The notes beneath the pieces were generated by a model that had not been told where the DNA came from, searched no databases, and worked only from the letters and a program-made list of their open reading frames with translations. Below are positions 50,213 through 60,958 of a stretch of 64,000 nt of DNA, piece by piece. Both the position numbers and the translations under genes were made by a program. Each line of letters opens with the position of its first letter. The stretch's first letter is position 1. This DNA is from Gammaproteobacteria bacterium (lineage in GTDB: Bacteria; Pseudomonadota; Gammaproteobacteria; Eutrophobiales; Eutrophobiaceae). Location of the stretch: contig JANQNX010000001.1 of assembly GCA_028279365.1 (NCBI GenBank), positions 116,579-180,578 of the forward strand, given 5' to 3'.

Positions 50213-50608
50213 ATGCAGAAAATAGCCGCAATCAAACTCTCACCACGTTTCAAAAAATTAATCATAGCCGAAATACTCTGTCTATCAGCATCAGTAGGAT
50301 TGGGTTTAGCCTTGATTAACTCAGAGCAGGGTCATAGTAATCAGTATTTAATCACAGCAGCATTGCTCACTTTGATAACATCAGTTATCTGTTGTCGGAA
50401 AAATATTATGTTGACCGTGAGTCGCATCAATTTACCTAATGTACTGAACTCAATGATTCCAGGTATATCGGTCGCGGGCGTGTCGATGTTCTTTTTTGTC
50501 ACAACGAAAGGCATGGGCACAGACGTCAGTCAGTTATTTTTGCCAGCATTGCTTTGTGCATCATTAGGCTATGCGACATCGAGGTTATGGCAAAGTATTC
50601 TTAACTGA
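50213..50608 (+). CDS. Small four-helix membrane protein (unknown), predicted sigma-54 target
   Basis: A 131-residue protein with four predicted membrane helices (about 16-36, 45-61, 80-98, 107-122) and short basic loops (CCRKN). No family recognised. AAGGTG precedes the ATG by about 6 bp. It stands alone between the phosphorelay operon and the convergent isochorismatase-family gene, with its own sigma-54 promoter. It may be the output of the GlrR-like relay; a membrane or envelope role is inferred from topology only. Confidence 0.7.
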   Translation: MQKIAAIKLSPRFKKLIIAEILCLSASVGLGLALINSEQGHSNQYLITAALLTLITSVICCRKNIMLTVSRINLPNVLNSMIPGISVAGVSMFFFVTTKGMGTDVSQLFLPALLCASLGYATSRLWQSILN

Positions 50609-50638
50609 TTAAAAGACAGTTGCAGTTAACAAGGGTGA

Positions 50639-51190
50639 CTAAAGGATTAGTTTTGATAGTGTCCGAAATTTTGGATGCGATGCATCACGTAACCACTCAA
50701 ACAACACCGCTTCAGTCGTTAACAATTGAACATTGTTTGCACTCAAGCGCGCAATCGCATTGTCATAACTACCCAGTTTTCTTGAGGCAATCGCATCCGT
50801 TAGCACAAACACCTCATAACCCTTTTCATGCAATTCTGCCGCCGTTTGCATCACGCAAATATGTGCCTCTATGCCGGCAATAATAACTTGTTTCTTACCG
50901 ATCTTTTGCAAATGCGCTGTGAATCCTTCCGCATCCAGACAGGAAAAACAGGTTTTATCAAACATTGCGTCTTCTTCATCGAGCGCATCAGTAATGAATG
51001 GTTCGATTGCGCCAAGTCCTTGCGGGTACTGAGCCGTGGCAATGACAGGTATATCCAAATCATTACTGGCTTGAATAAGCGTTGAGACATTATTACGCAA
51101 GCGATTGATGACTTTATCAGGGATGGCAGCCGTTAATTTTTCCTGAACATCAATAATCAGGAAACAGCTGTTGCTAGAATCACATAACAT
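50639..51190 (-). CDS. Isochorismatase-family hydrolase (YcaC/nicotinamidase-like)
   Basis: A 183-residue cysteine hydrolase with the family triad D14 (LIIDVQEKL), K79 (MFDKTCFS) and C112 (GIEAHICVMQTA). It lacks features specific to isochorismatase; relatives hydrolyse amides of unknown nature. It is the last gene of the minus-strand pcm-rhodanese-tolC group, 12 bp after tolC. Confidence 0.85.
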   Translation of the reverse strand: MLCDSSNSCFLIIDVQEKLTAAIPDKVINRLRNNVSTLIQASNDLDIPVIATAQYPQGLGAIEPFITDALDEEDAMFDKTCFSCLDAEGFTAHLQKIGKKQVIIAGIEAHICVMQTAAELHEKGYEVFVLTDAIASRKLGSYDNAIARLSANNVQLLTTEAVLFEWLRDASHPKFRTLSKLIL

Positions 51191-51202
51191 AAGAGTAATT
51201 AA

Positions 51203-52546
51203 TTATTTAGTGTATGCCGTCAACCAGACGTTGACGATTTCAAGGTCTTGTGGTGATAAGGTGCCTGCCGCCTGTTTTAAACGAAGGCTGTCCAGAATGT
51301 AATTATATTTTGCCTGGCTGAAATCCCTTCTTGCCTCGGATGTGGCGCGTTGACTGGCAACGACATCAACTGCAGTTCGTGTGCCGACATCAAAACCGGC
51401 CTCAGTCGCCTCAAGCGCAGTTTCACTGGATATGACCGCTTGATTTAACGCCTTTACCTGACTGATACCGGATATCACGCCCAGATAGGCTTCGCGCGTC
51501 AGGCGCTGAGCCGCTCGTCGTGCCTGTTCCAAAGATTGAATAGCGGCATTGTAATTTTCATAAGCCTGGCGAATCTGGGAATTAACCGAACCACCGGCAT
51601 AGATAGGCATACTGAACTCGAAACCAATTGTCGTCGCATGTGTCCGGTTATCACCAAATCGACCACCAGCAGAGTTATAGCTTTTTGAACCGACAAGATC
51701 GAGCGTAGGCAAATGTCCGGATTTTTGAACCTGAATTTCTTTTTGTGCTGACTCAGCAGCAAAATTTGCCGCAGATACGGCCATATTCTGGCTTAAGGCG
51801 GTTTCAGTCCAGTCCTCTATTGCCGCAGGTTCCGGTTTAACCAGCGCAACATTTTCTCCCAGAATATCGAATTGAGTAATATATTTTCCGGTGATTTCAC
51901 GAATCGCTTCCTGGGCATTATCGATCGCATTCTGCGCCTGAATCTCTCTGGCTGTGGCCAAATCATAGCCAGCTTGTGCCTCGGTCACATCGGTAATGGC
52001 ACTCAAGCCCACTTCAAAGCGCTGGTTTGCCTGTTCAAGCTGGCGACTTAGCGATTTCACTTCAGCTTTTGCAAACTCCAGGTTATCGATACTTGCCAAT
52101 ACGTCGAAATAACGTTCTGCAGTTCGCACAATCAATTCCTGCTGCGCCTGGGATAATTGTGCCTCAGCCTGTTTCACTTCGGCTGACGCCTGTTTTAAGG
52201 CAATGAAGCGGTCGACTCTGAATAAGGGCTGATTCAGATTGATTGAGTAACCATGACTGTTAAAAACGAAATTACCGGCGGCACCAACAAAGTTTCCGCC
52301 AACGGAGACGTCCTGTTCATTCCTGATTGAGTCGGCACTGAGGTTTATCGCGGGTAGCAATTGCGCCAGGGCTTGTGGTTTGGATTCCAGCGCCGAACGA
52401 TATTCCGCAACCGATTGCAGATAGGTTGGGTCATTCTCTTGCGAGAGTTTAAACACGCTGATCAGGTCCTCGGCGTTTGCTGTGTTAACAATAAACAGGG
52501 ACAGGCAAAGGCCGAAATGGATAGGTAACTTCTGGATATTCATCAT
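51203..52546 (-). CDS. tolC: TolC-family outer-membrane efflux/secretion channel
   Basis: About 447 residues after choosing the ATG pair at 52546/52543, which opens a signal peptide (KLPIHFGLCLSLFIVNTANA). The mature part has the two OEP repeats of long coiled-coil helices (EVKQAEAQLSQAQQELIVRTAERYF; YENYNAAIQSLEQARRAAQRLTREAYLGV) and AGYDLATAREIQAQNAI. It forms the trimeric exit duct for RND/MFS pumps and type I secretion. GGGAAAG precedes the start; an upstream in-frame ATG at 52729 is rejected because it lacks a signal peptide. Confidence 0.92.
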   Translation of the reverse strand: MMNIQKLPIHFGLCLSLFIVNTANAEDLISVFKLSQENDPTYLQSVAEYRSALESKPQALAQLLPAINLSADSIRNEQDVSVGGNFVGAAGNFVFNSHGYSINLNQPLFRVDRFIALKQASAEVKQAEAQLSQAQQELIVRTAERYFDVLASIDNLEFAKAEVKSLSRQLEQANQRFEVGLSAITDVTEAQAGYDLATAREIQAQNAIDNAQEAIREITGKYITQFDILGENVALVKPEPAAIEDWTETALSQNMAVSAANFAAESAQKEIQVQKSGHLPTLDLVGSKSYNSAGGRFGDNRTHATTIGFEFSMPIYAGGSVNSQIRQAYENYNAAIQSLEQARRAAQRLTREAYLGVISGISQVKALNQAVISSETALEATEAGFDVGTRTAVDVVASQRATSEARRDFSQAKYNYILDSLRLKQAAGTLSPQDLEIVNVWLTAYTK

Positions 52547-52577
52547 TGACTTTCCCGAGTAATCTTTTGTCTGAGAC

Positions 52578-52895
52578 TCAGTATTGAGCCATCGAAGGAT
52601 CAACGGTTTTCGCCCAGGCATCAACACCACCTTCAAGGTTAATAATTTGTTTAAACCCATTTTGTTCAAGATAGCTGCCAACCTGAAAACTGCGCATACC
52701 GTGATGACAAATGACGACTGTTTCATCATCCGGCGACAGTTTTGCCAGCATTTCGTTTACATTCGACATACTGATATTAATCGACTCCGGGAGATGGCAT
52801 ATTTCGTATTCCCAGTCTTCACGAACATCAAGCAATACCGGTTTATCGCCAGAATCTATTTTTTGTTTCAAGGCCTCAGCAGACAAGGTTTGCAT
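52578..52895 (-). CDS. Single-domain rhodanese-like sulfurtransferase
   Basis: About 105 residues: a single rhodanese domain with active-site Cys63 (VICHHGMRS) and the opening SAEALKQKIDSGDKPVLLDVRE. The ATG at 52895, 4 bp after the pcm stop, is preferred; an ATG at 52934 would overlap pcm by 35 bp. It probably transfers or carries sulfane sulfur. The pcm-rhodanese-tolC order recurs in Gammaproteobacteria. Confidence 0.9.
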   Translation of the reverse strand: MQTLSAEALKQKIDSGDKPVLLDVREDWEYEICHLPESINISMSNVNEMLAKLSPDDETVVICHHGMRSFQVGSYLEQNGFKQIINLEGGVDAWAKTVDPSMAQY

Positions 52896-52899
52896 GACA

Positions 52900-53553
52900 T
52901 CAGAACTCAAAGGTGTCTTTATTCTCGGCGCCAATCATAACAGGCAAATCCGTTTCAAACAGGCTCTCTTTTGCCCAACTGTCTCCGTTTTGTTTTGCAA
53001 ACAAACAGGCTTCCATGACCGGTGATTCTCCTATTACCGCAAATAATTTTCCATTGTCGTTCACCAGATTCAGGAAACGTTCATCCATTTTTGGTAATGA
53101 CGCCGTTAGCACGACCACATCATACTTGTTTGACGACGCTAATAAATCTAATGCATCACAAGTCGATAGTTCAATGTTCTCAATACCAGAACGCTCCAGT
53201 TTGATACTCGCCGATTCGAAGAAGTCCTGATGGATATCGATACTTTTTAGCGTTTTACAGCGACGGGCAATAAGCGCGGTCAGGTAACCGGAACCCGTAC
53301 CTATTTCCAGAACAGATTCCTCGCCATTTAAATTTAATGACTGTAGCAGTCTCGCTTCCTCTTTTGGCATCATCATGCTTTGCTGATGTTCCATCGGAAT
53401 GCGTATATCGGCAAATGCCAGACCTTTGAAAGACTCTGGCACATAATCCTCTCGATGTATTTCGTTCAACAAATCCAGTACGTCTTGATCCAGCACTTCC
53501 CAGGTACGGATCTGCTGTTCAATCATGTTGAATCGAGCTTGTTCAATATTCAT
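52900..53553 (-). CDS. pcm: Protein-L-isoaspartate O-methyltransferase
   Basis: About 217 residues from the ATG at 53553 (MNIEQARFNMIEQQIRTWEV), with AGAGGA upstream; the longer reading from 53595 adds a non-conserved leader. SAM motif I is E-IGTGSGYLTALIAR near residue 83, and PMEHQQSMMMPKEEARLLQ corresponds to the PCMT substrate region. Some alignments place this group as PCMT-like rather than classical Pcm. It is divergent from thiC. Confidence 0.88.
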   Translation of the reverse strand: MNIEQARFNMIEQQIRTWEVLDQDVLDLLNEIHREDYVPESFKGLAFADIRIPMEHQQSMMMPKEEARLLQSLNLNGEESVLEIGTGSGYLTALIARRCKTLKSIDIHQDFFESASIKLERSGIENIELSTCDALDLLASSNKYDVVVLTASLPKMDERFLNLVNDNGKLFAVIGESPVMEACLFAKQNGDSWAKESLFETDLPVMIGAENKDTFEF

Positions 53554-53680
53554 TAAATTCAATTCCTCTGACGTCATTAAACCTATAACCGGCAATATAA
53601 GCCTGGATTATAAAAGTTTGTTATGACAGATGCATTTAATCGGTTGTAGTCAGTAGATGTATTATATAGCATGTTAATCA

Positions 53681-53753
53681 GCTAGGGGCGCCCAAATGGG
53701 CTGAGATTGACCCTTGTACCTGATCTGGTTAGTACCAGCGTAGGGAAGCAACA
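53681..53753 (+). promoter_or_regulatory. TPP riboswitch (THI element)
   Basis: Conserved THI-box parts in order: AGGGG, GGGCTGAGAT, ACCC, CCTGATCTGG, ACCAGCG and AGGGAAG. It binds thiamin pyrophosphate in the leader of thiC. About 50 nt separate it from the preferred start, enough to hide the AAGAGG ribosome site when ligand is bound. Confidence 0.97.
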
Positions 53754-53756
53754 TGA

Positions 53757-55682
<1,926 letters not shown>

Positions 55683-55739
55683 TCAATCTCATATCGTAAT
55701 CATCATTAATAAAACGACAGACAGTTTAAAGACATCGCT

Positions 55740-56756
55740 ATGAAGGCATATCAAGTCGATAATGCTGAAGGGTTTCAGCAAATAAAACTTGTTGAGAGAG
55801 ATACACCTGAACCGGCAGCGGATGAGGTGCTGGTAAAGATGAAGGCTTGCTCGCTTAATTATCGCGATCTGCTCATTCCTTTAGGCGGTTATCCAAGAAA
55901 TGAAACCCGACCAGTGATTCCGCTTTCCGATGGTGCAGGTGAGGTTGTCGCCATTGGCAAAGCAGTGGATAACGTGAAAGTCGGCGACAGGGTCATGGGA
56001 AATTTCTTTCAGGATTGGGTAACGGGCCCTGTCGATGAAAAAGGTTTGTGTTCTGCGCTTGGTGGCGGGATAGATGGGACTCTGGCAGAGTATTTTCTAT
56101 TGAAGGCGCACGCTGCGTTGAATATACCCGACAGTCTTTCCTATGAGCAGGCAGCAAGTTTACCCTGTGCCGCAGTGACGGCGTGGCATGCTTTGGTTGT
56201 GTTAGGAAACATAAAATCCACGGACACTATTCTTCTATTGGGCACCGGTGGCGTGTCGATATTCGGTTTGCAGATTGCCAAGGCACATGGTGCCAAAGTC
56301 ATTATTACTTCGTCCAGTGACGAAAAATTGAAGTTTGCTAAACAGTTGGGGGCAGATCACACCATTAACTATGTCACGCATCCGGACTGGGAGCAGCAAG
56401 TGTTAGCTATTACCGATGGCAAGGGCGTCGATAATGTACTGGAAGTCGGTGGTGCGGGCACGTTCGAGAAATCAATTGCTTCGACCAAGGTATACGGAAA
56501 CATTTCGTTAATCGGTATTCTTTCAGGGTTTGACGGGCCGGCATTTAATCTCACGGTCGCACTTAATTTATTGAAGATAAATGGTATCTATGTCGGTAGT
56601 GTCGAGATGTTTGCTGAGCTGGCTGATTTTATTTCGACGCATAATATTACACCTGTCATTGATAGCGTATTTGACTTCGATGATGCATTAGATGCTTATC
56701 AATATCTTGCTGATGCAAAATATATCGGGAAAATTGTTATTCAAGGCCCCAACTAA
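55740..56756 (+). CDS. Zinc-independent MDR NAD(P) alcohol dehydrogenase/quinone oxidoreductase
   Basis: A 338-residue medium-chain dehydrogenase. The GroES-like domain (SLNYRDLLIPLGGYP) lacks the GHE zinc-ligand motif and structural-zinc cysteines. The Rossmann domain shows LLLGTGGVSIFGLQIAKAHGA. The C-terminus ends KYIGKIVIQGPN. It probably reduces an enone or quinone. It begins 57 bp after thiC but has no obvious link to thiamin synthesis. Confidence 0.87.
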   Translation: MKAYQVDNAEGFQQIKLVERDTPEPAADEVLVKMKACSLNYRDLLIPLGGYPRNETRPVIPLSDGAGEVVAIGKAVDNVKVGDRVMGNFFQDWVTGPVDEKGLCSALGGGIDGTLAEYFLLKAHAALNIPDSLSYEQAASLPCAAVTAWHALVVLGNIKSTDTILLLGTGGVSIFGLQIAKAHGAKVIITSSSDEKLKFAKQLGADHTINYVTHPDWEQQVLAITDGKGVDNVLEVGGAGTFEKSIASTKVYGNISLIGILSGFDGPAFNLTVALNLLKINGIYVGSVEMFAELADFISTHNITPVIDSVFDFDDALDAYQYLADAKYIGKIVIQGPN

Positions 56757-56765
56757 TTTGGGGGT

Positions 56766-58208
56766 TTAGTTATCTTTATTAAGTGTAAGTTGAACGATAC
56801 TGATAATAATAAGGCTAATAATAAATCCCGGCACCAATTCATAGACGCTCATAATGCCGGTTTCGCTTGCCAGATTTTTCCAAATGATAACGGTAATCCC
56901 GCCAGCTAGCATCCCGGCTAAAGCAGCCTGATAAGATAAGGCTCGCCAATACAACGATAATAGTATTACCGGACCGAATGCCGCGCCAAAGCCAGCCCAG
57001 GCATAAGCCACCATATTAAGCACACTGCTTTCGGGATTCATTGCGATGCCTGTGGCAATTAAGGTTATGACAACAACAGCCAATCGACCAATGAAAACCA
57101 GTGATGTTTCAGATACGTTTCTGTTAATTAGTTGATACATGTCTTCTGTTAATGCCGATGAGGCGACCAATAATTGAGAATCAGCGGTACTCATGATGGC
57201 AGCCAAAATTGCGGCAAGACAAATGCCGGCGAGCAACGGATGCATAAGCAAACTGAGTAATTCAATAAACACCGTTTCACTTGCCGATGCTGTTAAAGTA
57301 ACTGTTAGTAAAGGGATGCCTGCCAGACCTATGATAACGGCTGTCGTTAGGCCTATTGCGGTCCAGCAAATGGCAATGCGTCGTGAATTAGGTATTAAAC
57401 GTTCAGATTTAATCGCCATGAATCGGATCAGTATATGTGGCTGTCCGAAATAGCCGAGTCCCCAACCTAATAACGAAATAAGACCGATGAAGCCGAGTGT
57501 CTTAGCTTCGCTACTTTGAAAAGGATTAACCAGATAAGTCGCTTTACTGGCAATTGACTGTGCCAGTATGTCCATGCCTCCAATCTTAACCACGGCCAGG
57601 ATCGAGACGCAGCTTAATGCAAACAGCATTAACAAACCTTGCAACAGGTCAGTCCAGCTAACGGCGAGGAAACCACCAAGAGTGGTATAGAGTAATATAA
57701 TGCTGGCACCGATAATCACGGCCCAGTGATAAGGTATATCGAATACCGCATTAAAAAGTTTGCCTCCTGCTACGAGTCCTGAGCTGGTATAGAACAGATA
57801 AAATAACAAGATTATTACGGCGGAGATGATGCGCAGGCTATGCGTTTTATCCTGAAACCGGTGTTCGAAGTATTCCGGCAAGGTTATCGCATTGTTTAAC
57901 TGTTCAGTTTGAACACGTAACCTCGGTGCAATCAGATACCAGTTACATATCGTGCCGATTAATAAACCTAGTGCGATCCATATTGCCTCTAAACCGGCAA
58001 GATAGGCGTAGCCGGGCAGACCGAGTAATAACCAACCACTCATATCCGACGCACCGGCGCTTATTGCGGTTGTCCAGCTGCCAAGCTGTCTGCTGCCAAG
58101 GATGTAGTCTGATAGGGTTTTGGTTTTTCGCCATGCCAGATAAGCAATAATGAAAATCAGGATTAAATAAATACAAAACGTAATTACCATTAAGCTTGAG
58201 TCAGACAT
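56766..58208 (-). CDS. putP: Sodium/proline symporter
   Basis: A 480-residue sodium:solute symporter with about 13 membrane helices. SSS-family motifs include GSRQLGSWTTAISAGASDMSGWLLLGLPG (sodium-site helix), GWGLGYFGQPHILIRFMAIKS and AAIMSTADSQLLVASSALTEDMY. These match PutP specifically. It imports proline with Na+. The stop codon lies 9 bp beyond the facing oxidoreductase stop. Confidence 0.92.
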   Translation of the reverse strand: MSDSSLMVITFCIYLILIFIIAYLAWRKTKTLSDYILGSRQLGSWTTAISAGASDMSGWLLLGLPGYAYLAGLEAIWIALGLLIGTICNWYLIAPRLRVQTEQLNNAITLPEYFEHRFQDKTHSLRIISAVIILLFYLFYTSSGLVAGGKLFNAVFDIPYHWAVIIGASIILLYTTLGGFLAVSWTDLLQGLLMLFALSCVSILAVVKIGGMDILAQSIASKATYLVNPFQSSEAKTLGFIGLISLLGWGLGYFGQPHILIRFMAIKSERLIPNSRRIAICWTAIGLTTAVIIGLAGIPLLTVTLTASASETVFIELLSLLMHPLLAGICLAAILAAIMSTADSQLLVASSALTEDMYQLINRNVSETSLVFIGRLAVVVITLIATGIAMNPESSVLNMVAYAWAGFGAAFGPVILLSLYWRALSYQAALAGMLAGGITVIIWKNLASETGIMSVYELVPGFIISLIIISIVQLTLNKDN

Positions 58209-58211
58209 GTT

Positions 58212-59210
58212 TTAAATCATTTCATGACAGGGGAAGAATTTATCATCAGGTACATGATGGGTAATGATTTGTTTACAATAATCCAGCATATCCAGGCGCA
58301 ATTTCTCCGGATAACCAACGTTTCCACTCTCTTCAGCCTGAGGTGAGGCAAGTAATACATCATCCGGATAGAGCTTTTCCAGTTTTTTAAAGTAACTCTT
58401 GGGTAGGCGAAAACTGCCCAGGCTGACGGAATGCAATAACGACAAATCAAGTTGATCAAATATCATTGAAAATAGTTCGTTATATTGTTGCTTGAAGTTA
58501 TCAGTATAGATAAGCGGGTCAAAGCGTAGACCAACTGCCCAGCCTGCCTGCTGCAATTCAAGGATAGACTGCAGTCGCTTATTTACCGCAGGGACTTTAT
58601 GTTCCAGCGCCATGGCGATTTCAGCGGGCGTAAAACTAAATGCGACAACACAGTTCTCGATAGCCTCTCTTTTCAACAGCGTACGAATCTGCGTGCTTTT
58701 AGTGCGTAATTCGATTAACGCATTCGGGCTATGCTCAAACACTGGAAGAAACTCATCAACAAAGTTTGTCAACGGGTCCATTGCCAGACTGTCACAATCA
58801 TAGCCGGAAAAGAAATGGACTGCCTCGTTGTTGTGTTTTGCGATAGTTTGTTCGATGTTTTCGATGAAGTCTTCATAGTTCACGAACAATACATAGTGTG
58901 CCGACTGAAACATGCCTTGCAGGAAACAATAGCGACAGTCATATAAACAATTCAACATGTGCGAGAAGTAATAATTATAATCTGCGCCGATGCCATATTG
59001 TTTCGGTGTAGGCAGGACATGGCCCTCGTGTTTACGCGCCAGTATTAATGCCGGTTGTTTTTTCTGTAGGCGAAAGTTTTGCGCCTTGCGGTTAAATATT
59101 TCGCTATAACGTTCGCATTCCACACGCTGTGCTTGTGGGTATCGCTCAAGAATCGCCAGTGTCCTTGGGTGTTCATGGACTTCTTTTTCAATATAGATCA
59201 GGTTGATCAT
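58212..59210 (-). CDS. SPL-family radical SAM protein (spore-photoproduct-lyase-like)
   Basis: A 332-residue radical SAM protein with C88-LYD-C92-RY-C95 and the SPL-type context NYYFSHMLNCLYDCRYCFLQGMFQ. Firmicute SplB repairs spore photoproduct; proteobacterial relatives have no spores and their substrate is unknown. It overlaps the upstream nucleosidase gene by 4 bp and lies 3 bp from putP. Confidence 0.85.
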   Translation of the reverse strand: MINLIYIEKEVHEHPRTLAILERYPQAQRVECERYSEIFNRKAQNFRLQKKQPALILARKHEGHVLPTPKQYGIGADYNYYFSHMLNCLYDCRYCFLQGMFQSAHYVLFVNYEDFIENIEQTIAKHNNEAVHFFSGYDCDSLAMDPLTNFVDEFLPVFEHSPNALIELRTKSTQIRTLLKREAIENCVVAFSFTPAEIAMALEHKVPAVNKRLQSILELQQAGWAVGLRFDPLIYTDNFKQQYNELFSMIFDQLDLSLLHSVSLGSFRLPKSYFKKLEKLYPDDVLLASPQAEESGNVGYPEKLRLDMLDYCKQIITHHVPDDKFFPCHEMI

Positions 59211-60037
59211 GAGCTGCTTGTGTTACCAATAGAGAAGGGCGAGCTCATTAATTCCTGCTCAAGTATCGATAAAATCGCTTTCGCATTATGCTTGCTATTG
59301 ATGAGTGATGTTGGATCAATCCCTGTATTGCGAATATGCCATTGCCGTAAGAGGCGTTCGAGTTGATGTTGTTCCGTTTTGGTAAAGTGCCATTTTGTCA
59401 GGATGGTATTGAAATAGGTTGGCGGTGAATATACCGCATCAAGTTCGCTGGATAGGGGTTGTAGTAAAGCAAGAAACTGTTTCAGGATATCGATCTGGTT
59501 TTCAATTAGCTCACTGACCTGTTTTGCTGATACCGAATGCATGGTTTGTTCAGCATTATCAGAAATGATTTTGATGCAATGTATCAGTTCGGCTGTGCCG
59601 AGTCGGCTGGCAATCTGATAAAAACCGGCCGATTCCATATCGAATAGCATATCGGTATATGAATCTGACGCGACTGACAGCGTTTTTATCGTTTGGGTTT
59701 CACAAGGAAAGTGACAAGCGAACTGTGGATACCAGCACGCTCCAGTCTCGGCATCGATGATTTTATTAGCGAGATACATACTACCCAATTCAGCGCTTTG
59801 ATGGCCGGCTACGCCAATATTTATCCAGATATCGCCCGGATGCGTCTCAATCACTGCATGATGATAGCTGACTGCCGCTGCTGCATTCTGTTTACCTACA
59901 CCAGTAACAGTAAGGCTCATAGCCTGATCTTTAGTCAGGTAGAGGGGAAACATTAACTCTCCCGGCTTCTGTAGTAGTTTGAAATGTGAGAGTAAGGGCT
60001 TGGCCTCACAGGGTAGGGCGCAGAAAAAATGAATCAT
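59207..60037 (-). CDS. MTA/SAH-nucleosidase-like phosphorylase-family protein with C-terminal extension
   Basis: A 276-residue protein. Residues 1-195 form a nucleoside-phosphorylase fold: E11 near the N-terminus, VTGVGKQNAAAAVSY, NIGVAGH, and the substrate-ribose motif MES at M134-E135-S136 (LFDMESAGFY). About 80 extra residues at the C-terminus are basic/helical and not part of the usual fold. It is translationally coupled to the SPL-like gene. Likely role: cleavage of an adenosine derivative such as MTA, SAH or 5'-deoxyadenosine. Confidence 0.75.
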   Translation of the reverse strand: MIHFFCALPCEAKPLLSHFKLLQKPGELMFPLYLTKDQAMSLTVTGVGKQNAAAAVSYHHAVIETHPGDIWINIGVAGHQSAELGSMYLANKIIDAETGACWYPQFACHFPCETQTIKTLSVASDSYTDMLFDMESAGFYQIASRLGTAELIHCIKIISDNAEQTMHSVSAKQVSELIENQIDILKQFLALLQPLSSELDAVYSPPTYFNTILTKWHFTKTEQHQLERLLRQWHIRNTGIDPTSLINSKHNAKAILSILEQELMSSPFSIGNTSSS

Positions 60038-60064
60038 GTTATTTATTGATTAAATCTTATGCAA

Positions 60065-60892
60065 TTAGGCATAGCGTGCTTTCATAGAAGTAAATGCTTC
60101 GGAGTATTCATTATTGCCGTGTTTTTCAGCACCAAGCAGGAAGATATCAATTTTTCTTATCAGCATATCAATCGCCGCTGCACGATCAAATTCCAGTAAC
60201 TGGTTTGATTCGATAATATTACTCAATGCCTGTATGCGAAATCGATCCATGCCCCAGTATTGCTGTGATAACTGGTCAGCATGACCACCATACTTGTTAA
60301 CCAATGGTTCATCCAGAAATAATACGGGATACCGACAACAAATACGCAGCCACATATCATAATCTTCGCAAGCAGGCAGGGATTCATCGAATACCCCGAC
60401 TTCATCAAACAGGCTGCGCTGAATTATCACGGAAGAGGGCGAGATGGCGCATAAAGGCAGGCAGTGCTGGAAGATATTACCGCCGTACTTTTTATGTTTT
60501 TTCTTTTGATTAAGCAATACTCCATGTCGATACCAGGTTTCGTTCGTGTGACACAGTCGATAATCAGGCTCTGTTGTTAAGGCAGCGACTTGTTTTTCAA
60601 GCTTGTCTTCATGCCAGCTATCATCAGAGTCCAGCAGACAAATCCAATTGCTGGTAGAGCGTTCAATGCCAACGTTTCTGGCTTTACTGACCCCTTGATT
60701 AGTCTGATAGATATATTGTGCGTCGGGATAAGAGTTTTTTACCATTTGTTCAGTATCATCATTGGAACCATCATCAATGACAATGACCTCGTCAGGGGCA
60801 CGAGTCTGCGCGTAGACAGAGTCTAACGCGCGCTTTATCAATGCGTTGCGATTATAGGTCGGGATGACAACGGTAATAGAAAATTCAGACAT
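60065..60892 (-). CDS. Glycosyltransferase family 2
   Basis: A 275-residue GT-A transferase: VVIPTYNRNALIKRALDSV, DDGSNDDT (residues 41-48), and the metal motif D88-S-D90-D. The acceptor-side ED (ACEDYDMWLRIC) supplies the catalytic base. No membrane helix. It is upstream of the nucleosidase and SPL-like genes with a 27-bp gap, so a single operon is likely; a link between their functions is not evident. Confidence 0.88.
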   Translation of the reverse strand: MSEFSITVVIPTYNRNALIKRALDSVYAQTRAPDEVIVIDDGSNDDTEQMVKNSYPDAQYIYQTNQGVSKARNVGIERSTSNWICLLDSDDSWHEDKLEKQVAALTTEPDYRLCHTNETWYRHGVLLNQKKKHKKYGGNIFQHCLPLCAISPSSVIIQRSLFDEVGVFDESLPACEDYDMWLRICCRYPVLFLDEPLVNKYGGHADQLSQQYWGMDRFRIQALSNIIESNQLLEFDRAAAIDMLIRKIDIFLLGAEKHGNNEYSEAFTSMKARYA

Positions 60893-60958
60893 GCAAAATG
60901 ACTTATGCGTTGAGTAAACGTATTATTAGCGACAAAAAGATCCAGAGCAAAATAATAA

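Noticed and set aside
52547..52729. N-terminal extension of the TolC-family gene to ATG 52729
   Set aside because: It overlaps the rhodanese gene and would bury the signal peptide that begins at 52546.
53554..53595. Upstream in-frame start of pcm
   Set aside because: The added residues are not conserved in the family; the ATG at 53553 has an AGAGGA ribosome site.
56747..56764. Terminator between the oxidoreductase and putP
   Set aside because: CCCCAA/TTGGGG hairpin exists but there is no T-run on either strand, so termination is not supported.
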